Numbered from the stretch's first letter, positions 21,903 through 31,387 are shown. The stretch is DNA of 64,000 nt from Bog-473 sp963783245 (GCA_963783245.1 CAWAMS010000002.1:1488001-1552000), one strand, 5' to 3'. Numbers and translations: made by a program. The notes: a model not told the origin generated them from the letters alone.

Positions 21903-22184
21903 TCAGCGCGGCAGCAGTGCCGCCCCGGCCGCCCGGACGATCAGCCCACGCAGATACCCGGCCAGATTCAGCACATCGACCCGGTGGTTGACCCCGACGA
22001 ACGGGACAGGCTCGGTGGCGAGGTCCAGCCCGGAGGCCCGAATCAGGGCAATTCGCAGGGCCAGCAGGGCCGGCACCGCTTCGTCGAGCCGTGTGTCGCT
22101 GTGGCTGATCCAGTAAGAGAGTCCCAGCTCAAGGCACAATTCTTCTTCGTAATGGCCGATGTCGACCAGGCCGCGCAGGACCAA
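21903..22184 (-). CDS. Hypothetical protein
   Basis: A 93-residue ORF with strong protein-like composition (RGLVDIGHYEEELCLELGLS, then SGLDLATEPVPFVGVNHRVD and an amphipathic C-terminus). The TTG at 22184 is a weak start; the frame stays open upstream toward the Ku gene with SPELVLRGLV, so the true start may be upstream. It is divergent from ku and convergent with mini-protein B. No family is recognised. Confidence 0.5.
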   Translation of the reverse strand: MVLRGLVDIGHYEEELCLELGLSYWISHSDTRLDEAVPALLALRIALIRASGLDLATEPVPFVGVNHRVDVLNLAGYLRGLIVRAAGAALLPR

Positions 22185-22303
22185 TTCTGGAGAAGTCGGC
22201 CCGCTCGAGGGGCTCGCATACTGCGACGACAGCCATGGGGCCAGTTTGCCGAGGGGGTGTATCAGAGTGGTGGATCGACCCTGAACTGGGTAAAGATTGT
22301 GTC

Positions 22304-23210
22304 ATGGCACGGACGATTTGGAAGGGTTCCCTCAGCTTCGGGCTGGTCAACGTTCCGATCGGCGTCTACCCGGCGACCCAGGACAAGACCATCCACTTCA
22401 ACCAGTTCGAGCGCGGCACCTCGGACCGGATCCGCTACAAGAAGGTCAACGAGCGGACGGGGAAAGAGGTCGAAGGGGCGAACATCGTCAAGGGGGTCGA
22501 CCTCGGTGGGGGCGAGTACGTGATCCTCAGCGACGAAGAGCTGGCGACGGCCGAGCCCAAGCGGTCGCGGTACATCGAGATCACCGATTTCGTCTCGCTC
22601 GACGACATCGACCCCGTGTACTTCAACACCACGTACTACCTCGCTCCCGAGGGTGAGGCCGCCGGCAAGGCGTACTCCCTGCTGCGTCAAGCGATGCAGG
22701 AGTCGGGCAAGGTGGCCATCGCGACGTTCGTCATGCGGAACAAGGAGTATCTCGTCGCGATCCGCCCCGAGGCCGACGTGCTGGCCCTCGAGACGATGTA
22801 CTTCGCCGACGAGGTGCGCTCGCCCTCCAACGAGCTCCCGAATCTTCCGGGCACGAATGAGGCGAGCGACCAGGAACTGAAGATGGCGAACCTGCTGATC
22901 GGCTCCATGGAGTCGTCATGGGAGCCGGAGCGCTACCACGACACGCACCGGGCGAAGGTCGAGGCACTGATTGAGGAGAAGGCCCAGGGCAAGACGATCG
23001 CCGTCGTCAAGGAAGCACCGGCCACCAAGGTGGTGGACCTCATGGAAGCCCTGAGTGCGAGCATCAAGGCCAAGTCGGGTTCCGCGCCTCGCCCTTCGAA
23101 GCGCCAAATCAGCCTCAACGACCGCAAAGCCCGCGTCCGCCAAGGTCACCCCGGCGAAGAAAGCGACGAAGGCACCGGCCGTCAAGGCCACCCGCCGCAA
23201 GGCGTCCTAA
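22304..23210 (+). CDS. ku: DNA end-binding protein Ku (frameshift before the Lys-rich tail)
   Basis: Bacterial Ku homodimer subunit, which threads onto double-strand break ends in non-homologous end joining. It begins MARTIWKGSLSFGLVNVPIG, the canonical Ku start, and contains IEITDFVSLDDIDPVYFNTT and the C-terminal helix around KMANLLIGSMESSWEPERYH. A shift near 23115 is needed; after it the tail reads KPASAKVTPAKKATKAPAVK and ends RRKAS at 23210, a Lys/Ala/Pro-rich tail typical of actinobacterial Ku. If the shift is not applied the tail would be acidic and unlike the family. No ligD lies in the window. Confidence 0.93.
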
Positions 23211-23222
23211 CCCCGAGACGCG

Positions 23223-23241
23223 TGGTCCCCTTTCGGGACCA
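23223..23241 (+). terminator. Hairpin just downstream of ku
   Basis: A 7-bp stem, TGGTCCC and GGGACCA, with a CTTTC loop starts 13 bp after the ku stop. There is no T-tract after it, so it may be a Rho-assisted or actinobacterial-type terminator. It lies between the convergent ku and Thr-rich genes and could serve both. Confidence 0.5.
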
Positions 23242-23288
23242 GCGGTGAAAGTCGTCTGCGCGTAGAGAACGCCCGGGGCGTCTCGACG

Positions 23289-24019
23289 TCAGCCCAGCGG
23301 GAGCGTGATCGGCGACGGCAGGGTCACGATCGGAGACGTGTCGGTCGTGGTCGTCTCGGGGGCGGAGCAGTCGTGGTGGTCGTCGTCGGGGGCGGAGCGG
23401 TCGTGGTCGTCGTCGGGGGCGGAGCAGTCGTGGTGGTCGTCGTCGGGGGCGGAGCGGTCGTGGTCGTCTGTGGCGGAGCAGTCGTGGTGGTCGTCGTCTG
23501 CCGCGGCCTCGTCGTGGTCGTGGTCGTCTGCCGTGGCTTCGTTGTCGTCGTCGTGGTGGTCGCCGGAGGCGGGAAGAAGAAGACCGGCGTTGTCGTGGTC
23601 GTCGTGGTCGGATGTTTGGCGACCGTCGTGGTGGTGCCGCCGGCCGGCGCGAGCAGGATCGGGAAGGTAACGGTCAGCGGCGCCGTCTGGACCTTGGTCG
23701 ACGTCGAACTCGTCGTTTTCTTCGCTGCCGTCTTTACGGTCGCCTTGGTGCCCGTCGTCGCAGTGGTGGCCGGGGTTCCCGTGGTCGAGGTCGAAGATGG
23801 GGGCGGGAGCAAGGGGTCCTGCGCCGTCGTCGAGGTCGTGCTGCCGCCGCCGGTCTGCGTTGCCGATGCGCCCGGCTCCTGGATGTGCGGGATGGCGAGA
23901 GGCGTGGTGCCGTGCCGGAACGCCACCAGGCTGAAGGCCACCCCGGCGCACACCCACACCACGACCAGGGCGATGATCTCCGCCCGTCGGTTCATTCTTC
24001 GCCGTCGACGTCCGCTCAT
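23289..24019 (-). CDS. Thr/Pro-rich membrane-anchored surface protein (one frameshift)
   Basis: About 243 residues. An Arg-rich N-terminus (MSGRRRRRMNRRAEI) precedes one membrane helix, IIALVVVWVCAGVAFSLVAF, used as a signal anchor. The outside part is a low-complexity Thr/Pro/Ala stalk with repeated TTTTTAPPP units. After a shift near 23360 the natural C-terminus reads DTSPIVTLPSPITLPLG and stops at 23289; the unshifted frame ends in an unlikely Arg-rich run. Such Thr stalks are probably O-glycosylated. They are common in Acidimicrobiia. The function is unknown, perhaps a wall spacer. Confidence 0.65.
23363..23560. repeat. Degenerate GGCGGAGC-GTCGTGGTCGTCG tandem repeat
   Basis: Four to six imperfect units of about 30-36 bp, each GGCGGAGCRGTCGTGG followed by GTCGTCG runs, encode the Thr/Pro stalk on the minus strand. 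Copy number is prone to slippage and mis-assembly. Confidence 0.75.
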
Positions 24020-24300
24020 GGTGTTCTCGAATCTCCCTCGTCAACAGAACCGCCACAAGGTTGTGATGACGACCAAGGGACATTACCCGATTTGGCGGGA
24101 GGGTTCTCCGGGGCATGCAACCCCGGTAAGGCCGAATCGGGTCCGGTCCTGGCGGCCCATCGGCCCATTTAACAGCCGGGCGCGGCCCGGGCAGCAGGGT
24201 CAAAAGTCCCAAAAACCACAAAATCCGAGGCTGCGGGAGCGCCCCGCCCCATGAGGCCGTCTCGGGGTCGGTCGCCGACTGCCCGCAGATGGACGACGAA

Positions 24301-25008
24301 TCAGTCCACGGAGGTCGGCGACGGCGCGCCGGGAGGGTGGACGATCGAGTCGGCGAGCTGTCGCAACTTGATGTTGAGCCGCTGCGAGGCGCGTCGTAAT
24401 GCGTCGAGGGCGTCGGTCTCCGACATGTCCTGCCGCACCATCAGGAGTCCCACGGCCTGGCCGATCAACTGCCTCGTCACCAACCCCGCCTTGAGGTTCT
24501 CTATCGTCTGTGCGGTCGACCAGGCGACCGCCGCATGGGCGGCGAACACGGTCGCGACAGCGACGTCACGATCATCGAAGGCATCGGACTGCGTGGAGTA
24601 GAGATTGAGAGCGCCCATGGTCGCCTCCTGGGCAAAAAGACGGAGCGAGAGGATGCTCTCGACCCTCGACTCGGCGACCGCACGCGGCGTGAACGCTGGC
24701 CACCGCAGCTCTTCGGAAAGGCGTCCCGTCTGAAACATCTCGTGTTCTTTGATGGCGTCGACACAGGGCCCTTCGCCGGTCTCCGATTGGATTCGGTCCA
24801 CGATTTCAGGCACCTCGTCGCTGGAGGCGGGCGAGCTCACGGTGCTTCCTTCGATGACGGAGATGCCCGCATGCTCGCACCCGTCAATGGTCTCCACCGC
24901 CAGCGACACGATTCGGTGCAGGGTGGCCTCGGGATCAGCCTCGGCGATGAGGATCCGGGCGATCGCACCGAACTCCTGGGCCAACTCGACGTCGCTGGCG
25001 TCTGCCAT
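24301..25008 (-). CDS. GAF and ANTAR domain transcription antiterminator
   Basis: A 235-residue protein with an N-terminal GAF-type sensor (residues 20-160, containing CEHAGISVIEG and the motif ETGEGPCVDAIKE) and a C-terminal ANTAR domain (about 170-225, VTRQLIGQAVGLLMVRQDMS and ALDALRRASQRLNIKLRQLA). ANTAR domains bind paired RNA hairpins and prevent termination. The GAF-ANTAR pairing is very common in Actinobacteria, and the GAF ligand is unknown. The start at 25008 (MADASDVELAQEFG) fits the family. A 281-bp gap separates it from the Thr-rich gene. Confidence 0.88.
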   Translation of the reverse strand: MADASDVELAQEFGAIARILIAEADPEATLHRIVSLAVETIDGCEHAGISVIEGSTVSSPASSDEVPEIVDRIQSETGEGPCVDAIKEHEMFQTGRLSEELRWPAFTPRAVAESRVESILSLRLFAQEATMGALNLYSTQSDAFDDRDVAVATVFAAHAAVAWSTAQTIENLKAGLVTRQLIGQAVGLLMVRQDMSETDALDALRRASQRLNIKLRQLADSIVHPPGAPSPTSVD

Positions 25009-25061
25009 TTTCCGACGCTAGCCCTCTTCGGCCGGCGAGGTCCCCGCGTCGAGACGAACGC

Positions 25062-25319
25062 CTACGTCCGCACGACGGGATGGGTGGCGGCATCCGTGGG
25101 TGCCGGCCGACGGGCTCTTTCGCGGGGAATGCCCCGGCTGTCCTGCAGCTCGAGGGAAATGTCACCCTGCTCAATCTGCAGTTCGGCGGCGATCACATCT
25201 CGGAGCCTCTGTTCGACGTCGAGCAGCCGCTCGCCCCTCTCTGTGTGATCACCCAGGGACGGGACCCGAAGGATCCACTGCTCACCATCGCGCGTCACCT
25301 CGGCCCGGAAAGTCTTCAC
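25062..25319 (-). CDS. HicB-like antitoxin-type small protein
   Basis: An 85-residue protein beginning VKTFRAEVTRDGEQWILRVP, followed by a helix with DVEQRLRDVIAAELQIEQGD and ISLEL. This is the HicB-type partial RNase-H fold seen in many solitary actinobacterial proteins. The GTG at 25319 is preferred over the upstream in-frame start because homology begins there. No HicA toxin gene is next to it, so it is probably a solitary regulator or orphan antitoxin. It lies 53 bp upstream of the GAF-ANTAR gene in the same direction. Confidence 0.6.
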   Translation of the reverse strand: MKTFRAEVTRDGEQWILRVPSLGDHTERGERLLDVEQRLRDVIAAELQIEQGDISLELQDSRGIPRERARRPAPTDAATHPVVRT

Positions 25320-25406
25320 GGTCGGATCCTGGCATTCCGCTGTGAGAGCGCGCAACTATTCAGCAGGAAAGCGGTCGATGGCCCCGCTCCGGCCGGGTCT
25401 CGCGTC

Positions 25407-26123
25407 TCAGGCCTCCTCGGTGCCGAGATGCTTCTCGAGGCGCGGAAAGACCTCGTCCCGGATGTGGTCGTGCCACCTCCACAGCATCACCATGAAGGAC
25501 AGGTTGGCGACCTCGGTCGGAGGGCCGTCAAAGACTGGTTTGCATTCGACTGTCACGGACCCCGGGACGGCTCCCGCAAGGTTCCACCTATTGACGAGTA
25601 CGGGCTCGGTGCACACGTCGAACCCGCGCGTCGGGGGCGGGACCTTGATGGGAAACACCGCACCATCCACGAAGACGTTCTTCACCCTTGCCGTCGCCAT
25701 GAGGCGCAACGTGTGGTGCCTGTCCCGCGTTGCCGTTTCATTGAGCAACCAGAGCAAATCAAGAGTGAGAGGCTTTCTTCCCGGGTCCGGCGCCAGGGCG
25801 ATGATCACGTCCTTCACCGGGTCGCTCATCAAACTGATGGCGCGGGCGTCGCGTGGAATGGCGTCACTTCGTATGGGGAACGAGATGCCGTCTTCCTCGC
25901 TCCTCTCGAGCTGACGCGGGTGTTGGTGCGCCAGGGCGAGAGCAAAGGCCAGGTTGTCCAAGGAATTGCGAAGGCATTGCACTGCATCTCCGATGATGTC
26001 GGGTAGGTCTGTCGGAAATGGCATCGTTTGTTGCGCGTACGTGTACGAGAACCCTTGGTCATCGGTGACGTTCCATATCCGGTAACCGCCATCGAGGATC
26101 CACTGGTTCAGCGTGGCCTGCAC
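25407..26123 (-). CDS. Hypothetical protein of a conserved actinobacterial type
   Basis: A 238-residue soluble protein. The segment IIGDAVQCLRNSLDNLAFAL near residue 45 resembles a helical motif found in uncharacterised actinobacterial proteins, often written G.LHNLRSALDHL. A later WHDHIRDEVFPRLEKHL is near the end. The GTG at 26123 is the first start, but the frame is open upstream with AESCDALDAHIRSV, which resembles the usual N-terminal helix, so the true start may be up to 60 bp upstream. No catalytic motif is seen. Confidence 0.55.
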   Translation of the reverse strand: MQATLNQWILDGGYRIWNVTDDQGFSYTYAQQTMPFPTDLPDIIGDAVQCLRNSLDNLAFALALAHQHPRQLERSEEDGISFPIRSDAIPRDARAISLMSDPVKDVIIALAPDPGRKPLTLDLLWLLNETATRDRHHTLRLMATARVKNVFVDGAVFPIKVPPPTRGFDVCTEPVLVNRWNLAGAVPGSVTVECKPVFDGPPTEVANLSFMVMLWRWHDHIRDEVFPRLEKHLGTEEA

Positions 26124-26727
26124 GCTCCGAATGTGCGCATCGAGCGCGTCGCAACTTTCCGCGATGGCTCCACGCGTCGAATGCAGACCTCTGCGAGGGC
26201 GGCCTCTCCGGGTAGATGGTGGGACGCATCGATTGCGGAGTCGTGATGGTCATTTCAGGAGGTGTGCAGGCGAGCAGTCTGGGGTGCCACCGAACCATCC
26301 TGACCGATGTTGATGCCATCGCCAAGGCAGTTCGCGCAATCGCCGCCCCGTCGTTCCGAAACGGCCAATGCAGACGGGGGGTGCGCGTCTTTGGTGAAAT
26401 GCTCGCGAAAATTGGGGAGAAATGTCGATCAACGGGGGTGTCGCGAGTGCAGAATCGGCTGCTTCTACCGACTGCGCGCTGCGCCCGAGCCTGGCAGTGG
26501 GTGTTTCACGTGGTGCTCTGTCCCCCCTGGCCTGCGTCAGGTTTCACGCCGAAATGGGCACTAGGCTGGGGCCAGCCGGAGGCTCGGGCCGTCCGGACGC
26601 GTGAGCCGATGGCCTTGGACCACCAGGGCCCGGTTCTAGGCGCTGCCACGATGTCAGACGCGACGCCGAGCGTCCCTGCTCGTCAGCCCGTTCCCCTTGG
26701 TGCATGCGCGAGCAACCGTCGGACCGC
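26124..26727. other. 600-bp gap with no convincing gene
   Basis: Several open frames cross this stretch on both strands, but none has a good start, a ribosome-binding site or protein-like composition. It may hold the promoter and true N-terminus of the 25407-26123 gene. Confidence 0.4.
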
Positions 26728-26928
26728 CTATTGCGCCGAACGTTGTGAAACCATCATGACGCCAAATGCTATGCAAACGGCACCGGTCACAGCGGCAAGC
26801 TCGCCGAAGAACGAAAATGCCATGAGGAACGCAGACACGAGCAATATGGCGCCCAAACCAATCAGGGTGGGGGGCACGCCGGTGACTATAGGACAATCCC
26901 CCGATGCCGTTCCCGATTGGATCGACAA
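26728..26928 (-). CDS. Small two-helix membrane protein
   Basis: A 66-residue ORF with two hydrophobic helices, LIGLGAILLVSAFLMAFSFF and AAVTGAVCIAFGVMMV, joined by a short GEL turn. It starts with TTG at 26928. The clean hairpin topology and basic end (SQRSAQ) favour a real small membrane protein. No family is recognised. Confidence 0.4.
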   Translation of the reverse strand: MSIQSGTASGDCPIVTGVPPTLIGLGAILLVSAFLMAFSFFGELAAVTGAVCIAFGVMMVSQRSAQ

Positions 26929-26972
26929 CGTCGGGTTTGCTCCCGGACGACCAGTCCAGTGCGTCGCGAGCG

Positions 26973-27449
26973 TCAGACGCCCTTTCTGACCGTTCGCTCC
27001 AAGATGCCCAACGTGGCGCGCAGGGCCGACTCGGGCACGATCGGGAAGCGGTCCTTGAGGTCGCCGGTCACCTTCGACCAGTCGTAGTACGTGGTCACGT
27101 TCGTCACTCCGTCGTCACCGGGGTCCAGGCGGTACCCGTAAAAGTGCGGGACCGGAATGTCAGGCCCGAGGTCCCAGGCGATCTCCTTGTCCCGCTCGAA
27201 CGTGATGATGTGCACGGTCACGTCGTACAGGCCCATCGGGACGTCGTTGAGCGACTCGCGGTCCATATGGATGACGAACGTGTCGCCGACCTTCTCTGCT
27301 GGCTCGCCGGTGAAGTCCTGCAGCATCCCGGAGGCATCGATGGCCACGTGGCCGGCGGGGCTGCGCAAAATATCGAAGATCGCGCTCGGCGGTGCCGGGA
27401 TGGCCCGGGTCACTTCGATGCGGTCGGGCAGGAAGACGGTATCGGGCAT
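26973..27449 (-). CDS. SRPBCC family protein (polyketide cyclase/dehydrase-like)
   Basis: A 158-residue START-like fold protein: IEVTRAIPAPPSAIFDILRS is the typical first strand and helix, and ASGMLQDF and VTNVTTYYDWSKVTGDLKDR follow. Such proteins hold hydrophobic ligands. The ATG at 27449 matches the fold's N-terminus. A second, distantly similar SRPBCC gene lies at 33644. The ligand is unknown. Confidence 0.78.
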   Translation of the reverse strand: MPDTVFLPDRIEVTRAIPAPPSAIFDILRSPAGHVAIDASGMLQDFTGEPAEKVGDTFVIHMDRESLNDVPMGLYDVTVHIITFERDKEIAWDLGPDIPVPHFYGYRLDPGDDGVTNVTTYYDWSKVTGDLKDRFPIVPESALRATLGILERTVRKGV

Positions 27450-27572
27450 GTGGACTCCTCCGTGACGTGAGTGGGTTCGTGCGCCACTCTCGAGGGCACA
27501 GCATCGCACGGCGCCGAGGCGGCCGTCCGACGTCACCGGCGAGACTCGTGACCTCCTCGGGCCTCTCGGCGG

Positions 27573-27881
27573 TCAGAAGCCTTTCGATGGGTCGCTCGGC
27601 AGCCTGGGCGCATGTTCCGCACAGGCTTCCACGTACCAGCGCCTGCCCTTTGTGTCCCTCCAGATCCCTTTCCACGCCGGAGGCCGGCGGCAGTGTGTGG
27701 ACTGCAACTGCACGGAATACACCATGCGGAAGCACCGGCCCGGCTGCGGGGAGAATGCGGTGACCAGGTCGCCGGGCTCGGGCATCGGGGCAGAGTCGGT
27801 CACGCGCACGATGAGGGCCTCACGGCTCTGGTCTAGTTGACGGATGCGCGCGGCGACAGCTGACCGCCCGTCATCACCCAT
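27573..27881 (-). CDS. Small PGRC/HC/PPAW protein, copy A
   Basis: A 102-residue protein starting MGDDGRSAVAARIRQLDQSR. The C-terminal half contains FSPQPGRCFRMVYSVQLQST and HCRRPPAWKGIWRDTKGRRW, which closely match a second ORF at 53675-53884 (PGRC, QLQ, HC, PPAW, GIW, KG and W kept). The conserved Cys, His and Cys could bind metal. No known domain is recognised. It starts 47 bp from the divergent membrane gene at 27928. Confidence 0.6.
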   Translation of the reverse strand: MGDDGRSAVAARIRQLDQSREALIVRVTDSAPMPEPGDLVTAFSPQPGRCFRMVYSVQLQSTHCRRPPAWKGIWRDTKGRRWYVEACAEHAPRLPSDPSKGF

Positions 27882-27927
27882 GGATGCAGATGCACCTTCC
27901 GCCCGTCGGGTGCCGTAGGGTCGTCGC

Positions 27928-28503
27928 GTGCAGTACCTGGCCCTCGCTGCCATCGTTTTCGGGATCAACTTGCTTCCAGCGTTCGGGCCTCCGACGTGGG
28001 CCGTGCTCGTATTCACTCGGCTCCACTGGCACCTCAACCCGGTTGCGCTCGTGGTGTTGGGGGCGTTCGCGGCGATGGCTGGTCGCTACGTTCTGGCTCG
28101 GACGGCGAGGCATTTCAAGGGACGCCTGCCCGGTCGACTTCGTGACAACCTGGAGGGCGCGCAAGCCCTGATCGAGCGAAAGCGCGTCGGCGCCCTGGCC
28201 CTGTTCGGAATCTTCGTGGTGTCGCCGCTGCCGTCGGCGCAGCTCTTCCTCGCCGCCGGTCTCCTCGACCTCCCCCTGGCGTTGCTCACGTGGGCCTTCT
28301 TCCTCGGCCGGCTCGTGAGCTATTCGATCTATGTGAGCCTGGCCACCCTGGCCGACCGGCATCTGGGTAACGTGTTGGGTCAGGTCTTCGGGTCGCCCTG
28401 GTCGATCGCCATCCAGGTGCTTCTGCTGGTCGGCGTCTGCTTCTTGCCGTTCGTCCGCTGGCAACGGTTCGTGGACCGATCGGCGAAGGAGCTGAACGAT
28501 TGA
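27928..28503 (+). CDS. Multi-pass membrane protein, possibly VTT/DedA-related
   Basis: A 191-residue membrane protein with about five helices. Motifs are FGINLLPAFGPPTWAVLVF, a Gly-Arg-rich loop with RYVLARTARHFKGRLPGR, then FGIFVVSPLPSAQLFLAAGL. The Pro- and Gly-containing helix breaks resemble the SNARE-associated (VTT/DedA) group, but this is a tentative call. The start is GTG at 27928. It is divergent from the small gene at 27573. Confidence 0.6.
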   Translation: MQYLALAAIVFGINLLPAFGPPTWAVLVFTRLHWHLNPVALVVLGAFAAMAGRYVLARTARHFKGRLPGRLRDNLEGAQALIERKRVGALALFGIFVVSPLPSAQLFLAAGLLDLPLALLTWAFFLGRLVSYSIYVSLATLADRHLGNVLGQVFGSPWSIAIQVLLLVGVCFLPFVRWQRFVDRSAKELND

Positions 28504-28682
28504 CAATCCTGCTGCCGTAGAGTCCCACGAGGATGAGGACTCTTCGTCCGCTTCGCCGACGAACGCCGGCCTCGTCGGAGTGGTACTAGCCGCCCGTACG
28601 AGGGGGTACTGACCACCCTTGACATCGAATTCCACTCGGCAGACTCTTGCACTATCGGCACTGTTGGATGGGAGGGATCGCT

Positions 28683-29423
28683 ATGAGCGATGAACGGATA
28701 AGTCGATGGATGGGGCCACTCGGGCTTTTGACGGTGGTCGCGATCTTCATCGGATTCGGACCGCTGAGTGGGAAGAGCCCGGGTGAGAATGCGACGGGAA
28801 TACGCGTCGCCGCGTACTACAACGCCCACACGGCGCAGAGTTGGGCCTCTGTCTACGTGGTCGGATTCGGTCTGGCCCTGTTGATTCTGTTCGTGAGCCA
28901 ACTCCGTACCGTGCTGCGCAGTGCCGCTGGAGGGCAGACCTTCTGGCCCGATGTCGTCTTTGCCGCGGGTATCATCCTGGTCGTCGGCATCGTCATTGCC
29001 GGCGTGTTCCAAGTTGTGCTGATTGTCGCCGCGCACAACCATGAATTTGCCATCGCCAAGGTGGCGAACTTCGTTGGGAGCAACAACGAGCTGGGCATCA
29101 TCTTCGGCATGGCGCTCTTGACGTTGGCCACCGGTGCTTCGATTCTCTCGAATCGCTCCACCAACCCGCTTCCGAAGACCTTGGGCTGGTGGTCGTTGCT
29201 CGTGGGCGTCGTCAGTTGCCTCGGGCCTGTGGCGTTCTTCTCGCTGCTGTTCGGCATGCCGATCTGGTTCATCGCCACAGGCTTCGTGATCAGCACAAAG
29301 GCACGTAGAGCCGGCAAGCAGCCCCGTCTCGAGCCTGTCGTGGCCGACCAAGCACCCGGTGCGCTGCCACACCAAGATGACAACCTGTCGAGCGGAACTC
29401 GCCCACAGATGAGCGACCACTGA
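28683..29423 (+). CDS. Multi-pass membrane protein
   Basis: A 246-residue protein, MSDERISRWMGPLGLLTVVA at the start, with about six hydrophobic helices and a hydrophilic tail ending TRPQMSDH. TGGGAGGGAT, 4-14 bp upstream of the ATG at 28683, is a good ribosome-binding site. A TTGACA at 28619 could be part of its promoter. The composition resembles uncharacterised actinobacterial membrane proteins of about 220 residues. No function is assigned. Confidence 0.6.
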   Translation: MSDERISRWMGPLGLLTVVAIFIGFGPLSGKSPGENATGIRVAAYYNAHTAQSWASVYVVGFGLALLILFVSQLRTVLRSAAGGQTFWPDVVFAAGIILVVGIVIAGVFQVVLIVAAHNHEFAIAKVANFVGSNNELGIIFGMALLTLATGASILSNRSTNPLPKTLGWWSLLVGVVSCLGPVAFFSLLFGMPIWFIATGFVISTKARRAGKQPRLEPVVADQAPGALPHQDDNLSSGTRPQMSDH

Positions 29424-29459
29424 TGCACCCGGGCCCTGGGTCCGGCCGGTCCTGCGCGC

Positions 29460-30521
29460 TTACTCCGAGGGCGTCATGTCCTGCGCTCGCTTTCGAGGGA
29501 GAACACTGCCGTTAGAAGGGCGGGGCGTCGTAGCCGGTATCGAGCCCCCTCCATCTGTGCACACCACGACGTCCCTCTCGCCGCGCGAGGTCCTTGACCC
29601 ATTTGTCAGATGCAAGCCCGTTGCCGTCCATTCACCAACGGCGCGGGGAGCGTCGAGAGCAAGGTCCAGTCCAAAACCTGGCCACTCCGTTCGCATCCAA
29701 CTACCCAAGACGGCATAGCAGCGAGCTTTGGCTACGGGGCCTAGGGGGGCCAGGGAGACGCTCCTCGCCTTCTCGAACAAGGAGTGCCACAAGGGGAATC
29801 GGTTCGATCCGCCGTACCACGTCGCCCACACTTGGCGAGTACGGCCGTGAGAGATCACCGCTGTGGCTCTTCCCGCATGCATGCGATTCGCAAAGAGATG
29901 TTCGGGAACTTCCCCAAAGGGCCCTTGGAACGCGAGCTCAGAGAGCATGATGGCATCTGAGTTGTAGACGGGCTGGAACGGACGGATGCGGTTGAGTGCC
30001 GATCGGCGGATGAGGGCGAACGAGTACGCGAAGTCGTGTGGTCGAACGAGCACCTGATGAAATCGGACCCACGGTCGATCGTCGCCGAACCTCAGTTCCC
30101 GGAACGAGCGCATGAGCTCTTCGCCGCGCGCGTTGATATAACGCGTGCGCGCGTGACAGGCAACAATTTCGGGGCGACGGTCGAGCTCAGCCACGCACTT
30201 TTCGAGGTACGTCGGATCGTAGACGTCGTCGTCGGCGCACCACTTGAAGAACTCGGTTTGAGGGGAGGCCTGTGCGACAAAGTTGCAGTTCCACCTCGGA
30301 CCCCTGTTCTCGTCGTGGCGCCAGTAGTGCACACGTGGGTCCGCTGCCGCGTACGACCGACACATCTCCTCCGTGGCGTCGGTTGATGCATTGTCCGAGA
30401 TGTCGAGGATGAAGTCGCCCATCGTCTGGGAGAGGAGCGAATCGACGGCGGCGGCGAGATGCTTTTCCCCGTTGTAGACGAACAACCCGATAGCGACCCG
30501 GGGCGGGGTCATGACGAGCAT
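29460..30521 (-). CDS. Family 2 glycosyltransferase
   Basis: A 353-residue GT-A enzyme. The N-terminus reads RVAIGLFVYNGEKHLAAAVD, then DISDNASTDATEEMCRSYA, the nucleotide-sugar motif ENRGPRWNCNFV and the DXD-type metal site WCADDDVYDPTYLEKCV. It transfers a sugar to an unknown acceptor, probably in surface polysaccharide synthesis. There is no signal or C-terminal membrane helix, so it is cytosolic or peripheral. Starts at 30521 or 30512 are both possible. It is the only glycosyltransferase nearby. Confidence 0.85.
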   Translation of the reverse strand: MLVMTPPRVAIGLFVYNGEKHLAAAVDSLLSQTMGDFILDISDNASTDATEEMCRSYAAADPRVHYWRHDENRGPRWNCNFVAQASPQTEFFKWCADDDVYDPTYLEKCVAELDRRPEIVACHARTRYINARGEELMRSFRELRFGDDRPWVRFHQVLVRPHDFAYSFALIRRSALNRIRPFQPVYNSDAIMLSELAFQGPFGEVPEHLFANRMHAGRATAVISHGRTRQVWATWYGGSNRFPLWHSLFEKARSVSLAPLGPVAKARCYAVLGSWMRTEWPGFGLDLALDAPRAVGEWTATGLHLTNGSRTSRGERDVVVCTDGGGSIPATTPRPSNGSVLPRKRAQDMTPSE

Positions 30522-30525
30522 GTAG

Positions 30526-30708
30526 TCATGGTGCTCCCACCCTGGGTGATTGACGTTTGAGACCGGACGGTATGAACATCTTCGTGCCTTCGGCTGAAAT
30601 GGTTGGTACCAATAGTTTGATGACAAACATCACCCGGCGGGCTATACAATCCCAACGCTTGCCCAACAACTCGTCGAGTCCTCGTAGTGCATGCTTCTCG
30701 ACCGGCAT
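30526..30708 (-). CDS. Possible 60-residue ORF directly upstream of the glycosyltransferase
   Basis: A small ORF, MPVEKHALRGLDELLGKRWD at the start, ends 4 bp before the glycosyltransferase start and is read in the same direction. The tight spacing is the main support. It could equally be leader sequence. No family is recognised. Confidence 0.25.
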   Translation of the reverse strand: MPVEKHALRGLDELLGKRWDCIARRVMFVIKLLVPTISAEGTKMFIPSGLKRQSPRVGAP

Positions 30709-31387
30709 CGATTCGAAGCACTCGCGGCCCGCCCTCCCCCGGGCCTGCGAAAAAGTTGAACGATTCCACTAGACCGTCAAATAGTATCTGGCGGCGCGGG
30801 AGGCCGCAGGGGGAAAGAGCAGCCCCATGGTGAGCTGACTCGCTTCGTGCCCCACGACAACGACGTGCGGCCGCGTCGTCGATGGGCCGCCGCGCCCGCC
30901 GAGGTCTACCCCGCCCGCCGGGTGGCCGGGCGAGACGTGACGATCCCGGACCCCGGCCAGTCCCGCGGCTCGGCCCCCGGGACCTCTTGAGCCCCAGGCT
31001 CCGAGAAGGCAACTGGGGCCCGGTCGGGTTGGCGCAAGGCCGGGCCGGGGCGGTGGAGGGATCACGTCGCGAGACGCCGCCTTGCTGCTTTCACTCGATG
31101 GGCCGCAATGAGAATGATGTGACCGGGGGTGGGGACCCGATTAGGTTAAGGACCTGAAGGATTGGTGCCACTCCGGGCGCTCGATCGGCGGGAGACGCCC
31201 AGCTCGCTTCGCTGGTCACCGCGGCGGAACGGGCCAACGGAGTCGTACTCTGCTCGAAGCCACGTAGATCGACGCCGCAACTTCACCGACAGGAGCGAGG
31301 GATGACCCATGAGACCGAGAGCGTGGCCGCGCATGTCCCGCGCCCACGCGGCGAGGGATCGGAGCACGGGCTCCGGACTGGAGCAGA
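30709..31387. other. 680-bp non-coding, GC-rich gap
   Basis: No convincing gene or RNA is visible. Runs of Pro/Gly/Arg-encoding frames on both strands reflect base composition only. The right part probably carries the promoter of the beta-propeller gene at 31388. Confidence 0.4.

Noticed and set aside
26216..26989. 257-residue plus-strand open frame
   Set aside because: It lacks a ribosome-binding site and protein-like pattern and covers the clearer minus-strand genes.
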